From an uncultured Planctomycetaceae bacterium (lineage in GTDB: Bacteria; Planctomycetota; Planctomycetia; Pirellulales; Pirellulaceae): DNA of 9,469 nt. The position numbers and the translations under genes are program-made. Shown in pieces: positions 1 through 6,442 of the stretch (position 1 is the first letter of the stretch; the number at the start of each line of letters is the position of its first letter). Where the stretch lies: contig CALELC010000695.1 in assembly GCA_937904535.1 (NCBI GenBank), forward strand, positions 1-9,469, in the 5' to 3' direction. Under the pieces are notes generated by a model. It was not told the DNA's origin. It did no database searches and worked only from the letters and a program-made list of their open reading frames with translations.

Positions 1-190
1 CGCTGTCGCCGTAGTCCGGCGCGGTATCGAGAAAGTTAATGCCCGAGTCGAGCACCTGATTGAGAAAGCGATCGGCAGTTGCGTCATCGACGACTCGGAC
101 GCCCCAAGTCCGCGGTCCACGCAGCCCCATAGTGCCATAACCGAGCTGCGAGACCTCGATACCGGTGCGTCCAAGCGGGTAACGTTTCAT
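1..190 (-). CDS. Aldo/keto reductase, N-terminal 63 residues (cut by window edge)
   Basis: Seen: an ATG at 190-188 opens a frame running off the left edge. It begins MKRYPLGRTGIEVSQLGYGT and contains FLDTAPDYGDS at about residues 53-63. Family knowledge: the LGRTG-x-VS-x-LGxGT opening and the DTAxxYG motif mark the aldo/keto reductase TIM-barrel family. Asp55 and Tyr60 match the catalytic Asp and the proton-donating Tyr; the catalytic Lys and His and the NADPH-binding C-terminal part lie outside the window. Such enzymes reduce aldehydes or ketones with NAD(P)H in the cytoplasm; the substrate cannot be told from this fragment. The start lies 12 nt after the pump's stop, so it is probably the last visible gene of the efflux operon. 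There is no strong Shine-Dalgarno, only a weak GCGGA. It may be a detoxifying enzyme partnered with the exporter, but co-transcription is the only support. Confidence 0.88.
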   Translation of the reverse strand, partial: MKRYPLGRTGIEVSQLGYGTMGLRGPRTWGVRVVDDATADRFLNQVLDSGINFLDTAPDYGDS

Positions 191-202
191 GCGTGCGGTC
201 CG

Positions 203-3200
203 CTATTCATCGTGCGTGAAATCAAACATGCTGGTGAATCGGTGATAGACGGAATAGAACACCGGAATCAGGATCAACACTAAGATCGTCGTGAGCGTTA
301 GCCCGAAGGCGAGGCTCGCCGCCATGGGAATCAGCAGTTGTGCCTGAAAGGACTTCTCCAGCATCAGCGGCGCCAGACCGGCGATCGTTGTCAAGCTCGT
401 TAGCAAAATGGGACGGAAACGGCGGGGGCCCGACTCAAGCAACGCATCCTCGAGAGGCACGCCTGCCTGAATGCGGGTGTTGATAAAGTCAATCAACACG
501 ATCGAATCATTGACCACAACACCCGCCAACGCGACCAACCCAAACATGCTAAAGAGCGTCAGCGGCAGCCCCAACAAGGCGTGTCCCCAAATGGCTCCGA
601 TCAGGCCAAACGGAATGATCGCCAAGATCAAGGCCGGCTGGATGTAGCTCTTGAATTGCAATACCAGCAATACGAACATCGCCACGATAGCGACCGCGAA
701 TCCGATCAACAGGCTGCCGACGGATTCTTGGCTTTGCTCACGCTGACCCTGCCATTTCACGGACAGCTCGGGATACTCTTTGAGCAACTGCGGCAAGAAC
801 TGATTCTGCAGATTCTGAGTGATCAGATCCGCATTGGCAGTCGCTTCATCGACATCCGCTGTGATCGTGACGCTACGCCGCTGGTCCAGTCGGTTGATTT
901 CGGAGAAGCCGCGATTGAGGTCCACTTCCGCAATCTCGTCCACCGGCCGATCAATCCCCTCTGCGTCACGCACGCGGATCTCGCGAAAGTTGACGAGGCT
1001 GCTGCGTTCCTCTTCCGGGTAACGGACCATCAACTTCACCTCGTGACGTCCGCGCTGCAGTCGCATGACTTCTGCCCCGAAGTATGCGTTGCGGACCGTT
1101 TCGCCGAGATCGGTTTCTGTAACTCCGGTCGACTTGGCGTTATCCTTGACCGCGAATTGAAACTCCCACTTGCCGGGTGAACTGTCGTCCGCGATGTCGT
1201 AGACCCCGTCGTACTCCCGTAGCTTGGCCTTGACCTTTTCCGTGGCTGCTTCGAGGGCTTCGGTGTGATGTCCTGGAGCGAGGAGTTTGAACTCGATCGC
1301 CTTCCCACCAGGGCCAAATCCCACGGTGCCAAAGGTAACCCGTTCGACCCCAGAAATCTCGCCGACCTTGGCACGCCACCGCTCGGTAAGCCGATCACTG
1401 TGGATGTCCCGAATCTCGGTATCAAATAACTCCACAAACACTTGACCGACGTGACTACCGCTCGAGGTGCCACCAGCGGCCACACCATCGGTCGCCGAGA
1501 TGCTGCCGACTTCGCGGTAGGTGAGTACGACCGGGCCGAGGACCCCGCTATCACCGTTGGGATAGGCTTCTTCGATCGGAACACCCGTCGCTAAGCTCCG
1601 TTCTTGAGCCACTTCGCGGCTGACTTCGCGGATCGCCTCTTCAATTCGCCGGGTTGCCGCATCGGTGAGTGTGCTGGACGTTCCATCTGGAAAAACAACC
1701 GTTGCCTGCAGCAAGTTGTTGTCGGTCTTGGGAAACAAAATCGTGGGCACAATGCCCCCGCGGACCAAGCCAACCGTGCTCATAAACATCGCAACCGCCA
1801 CCGCGATCGGAATGAGCGGATAGGCTAATGAAAACCGCAGCGCGGGGGTATAGACCCGATTGATAAACCGATCGAGCCCAACCGTTACGCGGCGATTGGC
1901 GAAATCCAAGAGCAAGCCGATCGGGCGAAGCGGGTAAACAAGGATGCTGATCAGGCGAAAGAATCCTGTATGTGAATGCCCGAGGTGGCAGGGCAGTACA
2001 AAGATGCTTTCTAATAAGGAAATCACCAACATGGCGATCACCGCGAACGGCATCACAGCCATGAACTTGCCCATCACGCCCGATACGAAAAACATCGGCG
2101 CAAAGGCAATGATGGTAGTCGTGACCGACGCCGCAACGGCCGGCATCACTTCGGATGCCCCGTCGATTGCCGCCTGGAGATAACGCTTGCCCATCTCACG
2201 GTGAGCATAGATGTTTTCTCCCACCACAATCGCATCGTCGACAACGATGCCCAGCGCGATCAGGAACGAGAACAGGCTCAGCATATTGAGCGTTTGCCCG
2301 CCCCATGCCAGTGCGACGGCAGCACCGAAGATGGAGATCGGGATGCCCAACGCCACCCAAAATGCTAATCGCATGTCCATGAACAGCGTCAACACCAGGA
2401 ACACCAATATCAGCCCCTGATAACCATTGCTGATGAGCAAGTCGAGGCGTCCGCGGACCTCGACACTGGTGTCGTTCCAGATAGCGAATCGGTATCCCTC
2501 GGGCAGCTCCGTACGCGCCACATAGTCATTGACGGCGTTGACCATCGCCAACAAGTCTTCGGACTTTGTGCGTTCAACGTTGACGACCATCGCCGGTTGA
2601 CCATTGATTTCGCTGGTGGTTGCGACGTCTTCGAAAGCGTCGCGCACCTCGCCCAAATCACCGACGGTGAGCACCACGCCGCCCGGTTGTGTGATCAGCG
2701 GCAACCGCGAGATCTCGTCGCCCGTTCGACCTTTGTTCTTGGCCCGCAGCAGCACTTCCTGGTTTTCCGACTTCAGGTTACCGCCGGGAAGTTCTACGTT
2801 CCGCGCCCGCAGGATGGCAGCCACTTGATCGAGCGTTAGCCCATAGCTGCGCAAGGTCGCTTCGGGGATTTCGACATCGATCTGATAGGGACGGCCACCC
2901 ATAATCGAGGCGCTCGACACCGCCGGAAGCTGAAGCAAGTCATCGCGGACAGATTCGGCAACCTCACGCAGCCGAAGCTCGGCCGCGACGTCGCGCACAT
3001 CCGCCTCGGGGCCGATGATCCCGACCCGAATGGCGGCACTACGGAAGGTGATCTGTTGGACCTGTGGGTCTTCGGCGCGCTGGGGAAAGGTCGAAATGCG
3101 ATCGACTTCGCGGTCGATCTCCGCGAGTACTTTTTGCACGTCGCGGACATCGCTTCGCAGTTCGATCAGCACGTAGCCAGCGCTTTCCTGCGCGATCGAA

Positions 3201-3445
3201 GTGACTTGCTTGATCCCTTCGAGCGAACGGACCGCTTCTTCAATTTTCTGGCAGATGCCTTCTTCGACATCCTCCGGTGTCGCGCCGGGATAGGGCACCG
3301 ACACCATCACCACCTCCAACTCAAAGTCGGGAAACATTTCCCGGCGGAGGTTCCACATGGCCAGCCCGCCGATGATCAGCAAGCTGACCATCACGACATT
3401 CATTCCGGGGGCGTTGCCGATCGCCCAAGCGATGGTTCGTTTCAT
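203..3445 (-). CDS. RND-family efflux pump, inner-membrane permease (AcrB/HAE-1-like)
   Basis: Seen: 1080 residues, normal to slightly long for AcrB-type pumps (about 1030-1050). The architecture is TM1 (about 12-30), first periplasmic loop (31-337), TM2-TM6 (338-484), TM7 (541-561), second periplasmic loop (562-907) and TM8-TM12 (908-1066). TM4 carries GIVVDDAIVVGEN with Asp403 and Asp404, equivalent to the AcrB proton-relay pair Asp407/Asp408. TM10 reads GVVVNDSIVLIDF, so Asn979 and Asp980 replace the AcrB Lys940-Asn941. Known for the family: a trimeric proton-driven antiporter that takes substrates from the periplasm or inner membrane and passes them to an adaptor and outer-membrane channel. 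The start was set at the ATG at 3445: it follows AGGAAAGGGA at 3460-3451, and MKRTIAWAIGNAPGMNV is a typical RND N-terminus. The frame is open further upstream, but only through the adaptor gene, and that part is not RND-like. It follows the adaptor gene and precedes an aldo/keto reductase gene. Substrate unknown; drugs or lipophilic compounds fit HAE-1 better than metals. Confidence 0.96.
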   Translation of the reverse strand: MKRTIAWAIGNAPGMNVVMVSLLIIGGLAMWNLRREMFPDFELEVVMVSVPYPGATPEDVEEGICQKIEEAVRSLEGIKQVTSIAQESAGYVLIELRSDVRDVQKVLAEIDREVDRISTFPQRAEDPQVQQITFRSAAIRVGIIGPEADVRDVAAELRLREVAESVRDDLLQLPAVSSASIMGGRPYQIDVEIPEATLRSYGLTLDQVAAILRARNVELPGGNLKSENQEVLLRAKNKGRTGDEISRLPLITQPGGVVLTVGDLGEVRDAFEDVATTSEINGQPAMVVNVERTKSEDLLAMVNAVNDYVARTELPEGYRFAIWNDTSVEVRGRLDLLISNGYQGLILVFLVLTLFMDMRLAFWVALGIPISIFGAAVALAWGGQTLNMLSLFSFLIALGIVVDDAIVVGENIYAHREMGKRYLQAAIDGASEVMPAVAASVTTTIIAFAPMFFVSGVMGKFMAVMPFAVIAMLVISLLESIFVLPCHLGHSHTGFFRLISILVYPLRPIGLLLDFANRRVTVGLDRFINRVYTPALRFSLAYPLIPIAVAVAMFMSTVGLVRGGIVPTILFPKTDNNLLQATVVFPDGTSSTLTDAATRRIEEAIREVSREVAQERSLATGVPIEEAYPNGDSGVLGPVVLTYREVGSISATDGVAAGGTSSGSHVGQVFVELFDTEIRDIHSDRLTERWRAKVGEISGVERVTFGTVGFGPGGKAIEFKLLAPGHHTEALEAATEKVKAKLREYDGVYDIADDSSPGKWEFQFAVKDNAKSTGVTETDLGETVRNAYFGAEVMRLQRGRHEVKLMVRYPEEERSSLVNFREIRVRDAEGIDRPVDEIAEVDLNRGFSEINRLDQRRSVTITADVDEATANADLITQNLQNQFLPQLLKEYPELSVKWQGQREQSQESVGSLLIGFAVAIVAMFVLLVLQFKSYIQPALILAIIPFGLIGAIWGHALLGLPLTLFSMFGLVALAGVVVNDSIVLIDFINTRIQAGVPLEDALLESGPRRFRPILLTSLTTIAGLAPLMLEKSFQAQLLIPMAASLAFGLTLTTILVLILIPVFYSVYHRFTSMFDFTHDE

Positions 3446-3501
3446 GAATGTCCCTTTCCTGCCAGTCGGCTCTGCGCGATCGCCTGTAGGGTGCTGATCA
3501 T
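3442..3501 (-). CDS. Possible 19-residue coupling mini-ORF between adaptor and pump
   Basis: Seen: the 52-nt gap between adaptor stop (3500-3498) and pump start (3445) is spanned by an ATG-initiated frame, MISTLQAIAQSRLAGKGHS, then TGA. Its ATG overlaps the adaptor stop as ATGA (3501-3498), and its TGA overlaps the pump ATG as ATGA (3445-3442). It has no Shine-Dalgarno of its own, so ribosomes would enter only by reinitiation after the adaptor stop. The pump's own binding site (3460-3451) lies inside it. Inference: its translation could deliver ribosomes to the pump start and balance adaptor and pump output; the peptide may have no function. It could equally be a chance open frame. Confidence 0.28.
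   Translation of the reverse strand: MISTLQAIAQSRLAGKGHS
3451..3460 (-). promoter_or_regulatory. Ribosome binding site of the RND pump gene
   Basis: AGGAAAGGGA reads toward the ATG at 3445. The GGGA ends 5 nt before the start and the AGGA ends 11 nt before it. This purine-rich stretch fixes the pump start at 3445 rather than an upstream codon inside the adaptor gene. Confidence 0.7.
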
Positions 3502-5330
3502 GGCTGCAACTCCGAGACCCGGACGCGGACGGGCAGCGGCTCATCACCGAGATCACGGCCGACCTCGCCGAGCGGCGAGACCACGACCCAGTCCCCTCCG
3601 GACAGTTCGCCACCGCGGACGTCACACAACCAGTACCGCCGCGGGGCGCGATCCTTCGTCGACCACTGATCTCCTGCTTGGCTCAACTCGCTGATCCACA
3701 GTGCATCCACGGCAGTCAAGTTTCCGAGCGCCTGCACGCGGCCCGGAATCCATTCCGACGGATCGAACTCAACCTGAGCGGTTGCGGTAGTAGCATCGGC
3801 TTCCGCCGCGGCCGCGGACGCAGCAGATGGAGCGGGCGTGGCCGCTGGAGCACCGGCGTCAGACGCCTGCTCGGTCTGCACGCTCACCAACTGTTCGGAC
3901 GGCGGCTCATCGAGCACGCTCGGATCCGCTTTGAAGTGCCAGACCCGGTTGCCGGGGCGGATGGCCAGCGAGGGGATCGCCACCAGCGGCGTCTGCGGTT
4001 TAATCTGCAGGCGAACTTTGACGAACATGCCGCGGACGAGCGCGGTTGGACTCACCGCCGGAGCACCCGCTTCCTGTTCTTCGGCGAACTGTTGGGGCGC
4101 GTCGACTTCAATGGTCACCGGCACGGTGCGGCTGCGATTGTCCAGTCCAATCCCGTTGTAACGCACCAGTGTTCCGTTCCAGCGATAGGTCCGGCCGCCG
4201 AGGCCAGCGACTTCGTATTCGATCACGGCCGGGGTTGGCGGGATGGCGTAACTTGCGCGGCCCGCCAGACCGGCCGGCTGCTGAGCGTCGTTGACGGCTG
4301 TGCCCGGCGAACGCGCTTGATCGAGCACCCAGTACAGTTGGTCCATCCGCAGATTGACGGCCACTTCTGCTTTAGAGACATCTTCGAGCGTGACGATCGG
4401 GTTGCCACGCTGAATAAATGAGTTGAGTTCCGCATCCTCACGCACGATCATCCCGCTGATCGGAGCGCGCACCTCACAACGCTCCAGGTTGATCTTTGCA
4501 GTTTCCAGCTGAGTCGTCGCCAGTCGCTCAGACGCTTCGAGCCGACCGCGGCGGGCGGCCAGCAGACTCATTTGGCTTTCCAAGTTGACGCGGCTCTGGG
4601 TCGATGCCAGCAATGACTTCTGCGCCTGGTCGAGTTCGGTCTCACTGACAAAGCCACGCGGCAGGCTTTGCAATCGAGCGAGTTCCCGTTGAGCCAACTC
4701 GACATCTTGTTTAGCAATGTCCAAGACCGACTTGGTGTTGGCGACTTCCTGATCGACTTCCTTCAGCGCCTCGTATTCTTGCTCGCGAACACGGGTCAGG
4801 CGCAGGATCTCCTGTTGGTAGTCCGTCGGATCGATGCGACACAGCACCTGGCCTTCGCTGACAAAGTTGCCAGCTCGAAAGATGTCGGCCTTTTCGATGA
4901 TCCGGCCGGAAACTTCGGCGGCGAGTTGGACCTCTCGGAAGGGGACAACCACGCCATCGACACGCAGTTCCAACGGCTTACCGATCTGCTCCATCGACAG
5001 CACCTGCATGACCTCGGCTGGCGGCAGTCGCCGTAGTCGGCCGACGACGGACTGGTCGTCGGCTTCGCGTGCCTTGGGCTCAACCGAACCCAGAGCAACC
5101 ACCACGCCCGCGCCAGCGGCCAGGATCAACAGTGGGATCACCACATTGAACAGGAAACTCGAAAACCCAGACCCGCTGCCCCGACCCGGAGCGGCTTGAC
5201 GTGATGGATGAGACTCAGGTGGTGCGTAATGGGAATGCACGGCATCCTCAGGCCCTTGTGCCGAGGATGCACCCGCTTTGGAAGTCGCTTCGGCGGCCGC
5301 TTGCGACGTGTGGGATGGCTGGTCTAACAC
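3498..5330 (-). CDS. RND efflux periplasmic adaptor (membrane fusion protein, HlyD/AcrA-like)
   Basis: Seen: 610 residues, long compared with AcrA-type adaptors (about 400). Order: a Pro/Ser/Ala-rich N-terminal tail (1-55), one membrane segment (about 57-81, FSSFLFNVVIPLLILAAG), first lipoyl half (about 127-170, VVVPFREVQLAAEVSGRI), an alpha-helical hairpin rich in Glu/Gln/Ala/Leu (about 172-287), second lipoyl half (288-318, RAPISGMIVRE), a beta-barrel part (320-447), then a membrane-proximal part (448-608). The last is broken by an Ala/Thr/Pro-rich low-complexity stretch at about 488-519. No lipobox is seen, so it is anchored by the membrane helix rather than by lipid. Known role: it links the RND pump to an outer-membrane channel and helps assemble and gate the complex. 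The start is GTG (5330-5328), supported by TAAGG 10 nt upstream, and no in-frame ATG occurs before residue 108. It lies 12 nt after the repressor's stop and 52 nt before the pump, indicating one operon. Confidence 0.94.
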   Translation of the reverse strand: MLDQPSHTSQAAAEATSKAGASSAQGPEDAVHSHYAPPESHPSRQAAPGRGSGSGFSSFLFNVVIPLLILAAGAGVVVALGSVEPKAREADDQSVVGRLRRLPPAEVMQVLSMEQIGKPLELRVDGVVVPFREVQLAAEVSGRIIEKADIFRAGNFVSEGQVLCRIDPTDYQQEILRLTRVREQEYEALKEVDQEVANTKSVLDIAKQDVELAQRELARLQSLPRGFVSETELDQAQKSLLASTQSRVNLESQMSLLAARRGRLEASERLATTQLETAKINLERCEVRAPISGMIVREDAELNSFIQRGNPIVTLEDVSKAEVAVNLRMDQLYWVLDQARSPGTAVNDAQQPAGLAGRASYAIPPTPAVIEYEVAGLGGRTYRWNGTLVRYNGIGLDNRSRTVPVTIEVDAPQQFAEEQEAGAPAVSPTALVRGMFVKVRLQIKPQTPLVAIPSLAIRPGNRVWHFKADPSVLDEPPSEQLVSVQTEQASDAGAPAATPAPSAASAAAAEADATTATAQVEFDPSEWIPGRVQALGNLTAVDALWISELSQAGDQWSTKDRAPRRYWLCDVRGGELSGGDWVVVSPLGEVGRDLGDEPLPVRVRVSELQP

Positions 5331-5340
5331 CGAGTAAAAA

Positions 5341-5345
5341 CCTTA
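5341..5345 (-). promoter_or_regulatory. Ribosome binding site of the adaptor gene, overlapping the repressor stop
   Basis: TAAGG sits 10 nt before the GTG start at 5330, and its TAA is the stop codon of the TetR gene. Embedding the site in the upstream stop suggests translational coupling of repressor and adaptor. It supports GTG rather than a later start. Confidence 0.5.
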
Positions 5346-6161
5346 TTCAGAATGATGAGCATCAGACGTTGTGTTGGGTTGAGTCTCTGCGTCGAACTGA
5401 GCAGCGTGAGTCAGAGCCAAGCCACCTTCGGCCGCGGCGATCGCGACCCCGGTGATATGACGAGCGAGTTGGTCGAGCGTGAAATGCTGTTGGAGTCGTT
5501 CCGCGGGAATCAACCGCCGGATCACACCCGCGCCGACGCGATAGTAAACAATCTGCCCAGCAACGCTCAGAGCCAGATGCTCGACAACGTGCGCGGGGGT
5601 CTGCGGGGGCGCAAGGGCGCCCAGGGCACCCACTAGTCGATCAAACGGCGGCCGAATCGACTCCTCAACCATCTCGCTGAAGATTTCAGTTGGGTTGTCC
5701 ATCTCCCGCATCATCAACTGCGACTCCCAGCCGCTGTCGTCCGGGGCCAGCATCCGTGAGAGCAGATGCCGCACCAGCTCAAACAATTCTTGGCGTGGCG
5801 GCAGCTCGACCGCGTCCTGCGGCTGAAAGGCCGCTTGGCACTTGCTGCGGATCGCCCGAAAAACCTCGCGATACAGCCCGAGTTTATCGCCGAAGTAATA
5901 GCCAACCGAGGCGATATTGACGCCCGCATCACCACAGATCTCGCGGATGGTAGCGCGGTCAAAGCCTTGCCGGGCGAACACCGGACCGGCGGCAGCCAAC
6001 AAACGTGCGCGGGCGTCGTCCTCCCGCGGCTCGGTGGACGGATCGGCAACGGACTCGGAGTTCCCCTCGAGCAGAGGTTCGGCGACGTCCGGATCGTCGG
6101 CCTGAAAGGACGGTGACACAGCGGCGGACCGGCGGTGAATGAGAATCGAACAAGCAACCAA
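5343..6161 (-). CDS. TetR-family repressor with CecR-like C-terminal domain
   Basis: Seen: 272 residues from a TTG at 6161. A TetR N-terminal DNA-binding domain covers about 47-100 (ARARLLAAAGPVFARQGFDR, then TIREICGDAGVNIASVGYYF and GDKLGLY), with the recognition helix at about 82-90. The C-terminal ligand/dimer domain (about 125-245) includes SQLMMREMDNPTEIF and AGQIVYYRVG. These match the CecR C-terminal family (PF09209, formerly DUF1956), whose namesake controls an HlyD-containing exporter in E. coli. Role by inference: a cytoplasmic repressor of its own gene and the downstream efflux genes, released by an exported compound. It is first in the efflux unit, 12 nt before the adaptor. A perfect 18-bp palindrome ends 8 nt upstream of the TTG. 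The start is uncertain: an in-frame stop at 6173-6171 limits it, and a GTG at 6119 (residue 15) is the other choice; neither has a clear Shine-Dalgarno. The 45-residue Pro/Glu/Asp-rich leader before the domain is longer than usual. Confidence 0.92.
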   Translation of the reverse strand: MVACSILIHRRSAAVSPSFQADDPDVAEPLLEGNSESVADPSTEPREDDARARLLAAAGPVFARQGFDRATIREICGDAGVNIASVGYYFGDKLGLYREVFRAIRSKCQAAFQPQDAVELPPRQELFELVRHLLSRMLAPDDSGWESQLMMREMDNPTEIFSEMVEESIRPPFDRLVGALGALAPPQTPAHVVEHLALSVAGQIVYYRVGAGVIRRLIPAERLQQHFTLDQLARHITGVAIAAAEGGLALTHAAQFDAETQPNTTSDAHHSE

Positions 6162-6169
6162 ACAGGTGT

Positions 6170-6187
6170 TTTAAACATCCGTTTAAA
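6170..6187. promoter_or_regulatory. Palindromic operator candidate for the TetR repressor
   Basis: A perfect inverted repeat, TTTAAAC-ATCC-GTTTAAA, has 7-bp arms and a 4-bp centre. It ends 8 nt upstream of the repressor's TTG start. TetR-family proteins commonly bind palindromes of this size next to their own gene and repress it. The AT-rich arms could also overlap the -10 element (TTTAAA), so binding would block polymerase or early elongation. The site is seen directly; its function is inference. Confidence 0.65.
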
Positions 6188-6220
6188 TCGTTGCTAGATC
6201 AACCGGCGGCGCCTCCTCAA

Positions 6221-6240
6221 TTTTCTCGGAATCGAGAAAA
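6221..6240. promoter_or_regulatory. Second perfect palindrome upstream of the repressor
   Basis: TTTTCTCG and CGAGAAAA form 8-bp arms around a 4-bp centre (GAAT). Spacing matches the nearer palindrome but the arm sequence differs, so it may bind another regulator or form a hairpin near the 5' end of the operon transcript. Its centre is 52 bp from that of the first. It is not a typical terminator, because the stem is AT-rich and no T tract follows on the minus strand. Confidence 0.45.
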
Positions 6241-6442
6241 AATCTCTCAAGCTGCCGCCGCGGCGTACCGAAAGTTCCGGCGACGCCGCGACGAATCGTC
6301 CCCCAGTGGTCACGGCTGTGTCGTTGTCACCATATCGACTCAGCCGGGAAGTGGCTCAACAACCAAACATGCCGGGCCGAACTGCTGCTGCCCAGGGAGG
6401 CCGAAGTTGGCAGCTCACCTAGGCTGTGGAATAGGAATGGGG

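Larger units (their letters stand above)
6162..6442. other. Non-coding interval upstream of the repressor gene
   Basis: This 281-nt stretch lies between the stop of the secreted-protein gene and the repressor start and must hold the promoter of the efflux operon. It contains the two palindromes listed separately, a short GACGA-A-TCGTC inverted repeat (6290-6300), and a possible 6-bp hairpin (GCTGCC 6387-6392 with GGCAGC 6409-6414). That hairpin lacks a T tract, so it is not a convincing terminator. No clear -35/-10 pair stands out; TTGAGG (6220-6215) is the best -35-like element, without a good partner. A plus-strand open frame crosses the interval but lacks a ribosome binding site and recognisable protein features. 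Confidence 0.6.

Noticed and set aside
581..1180. Plus-strand 199-codon open frame inside the pump gene
   Set aside because: It is fully antisense to a confidently assigned RND gene, has no recognisable domain, and long antisense frames are expected in GC-rich codon-biased genes.
3446..3625. 60-codon upstream extension of the pump frame
   Set aside because: It overlaps the end of the adaptor gene, is not RND-like, and the ATG at 3445 has a good ribosome binding site and a typical RND N-terminus.
3056..4421. Two long plus-strand open frames (212 and 247 codons) opposite the adaptor and the pump start
   Set aside because: They lie antisense to well-supported coding sequence, are rich in Arg/His/Gly as expected of shadow translation, and match no family I know.
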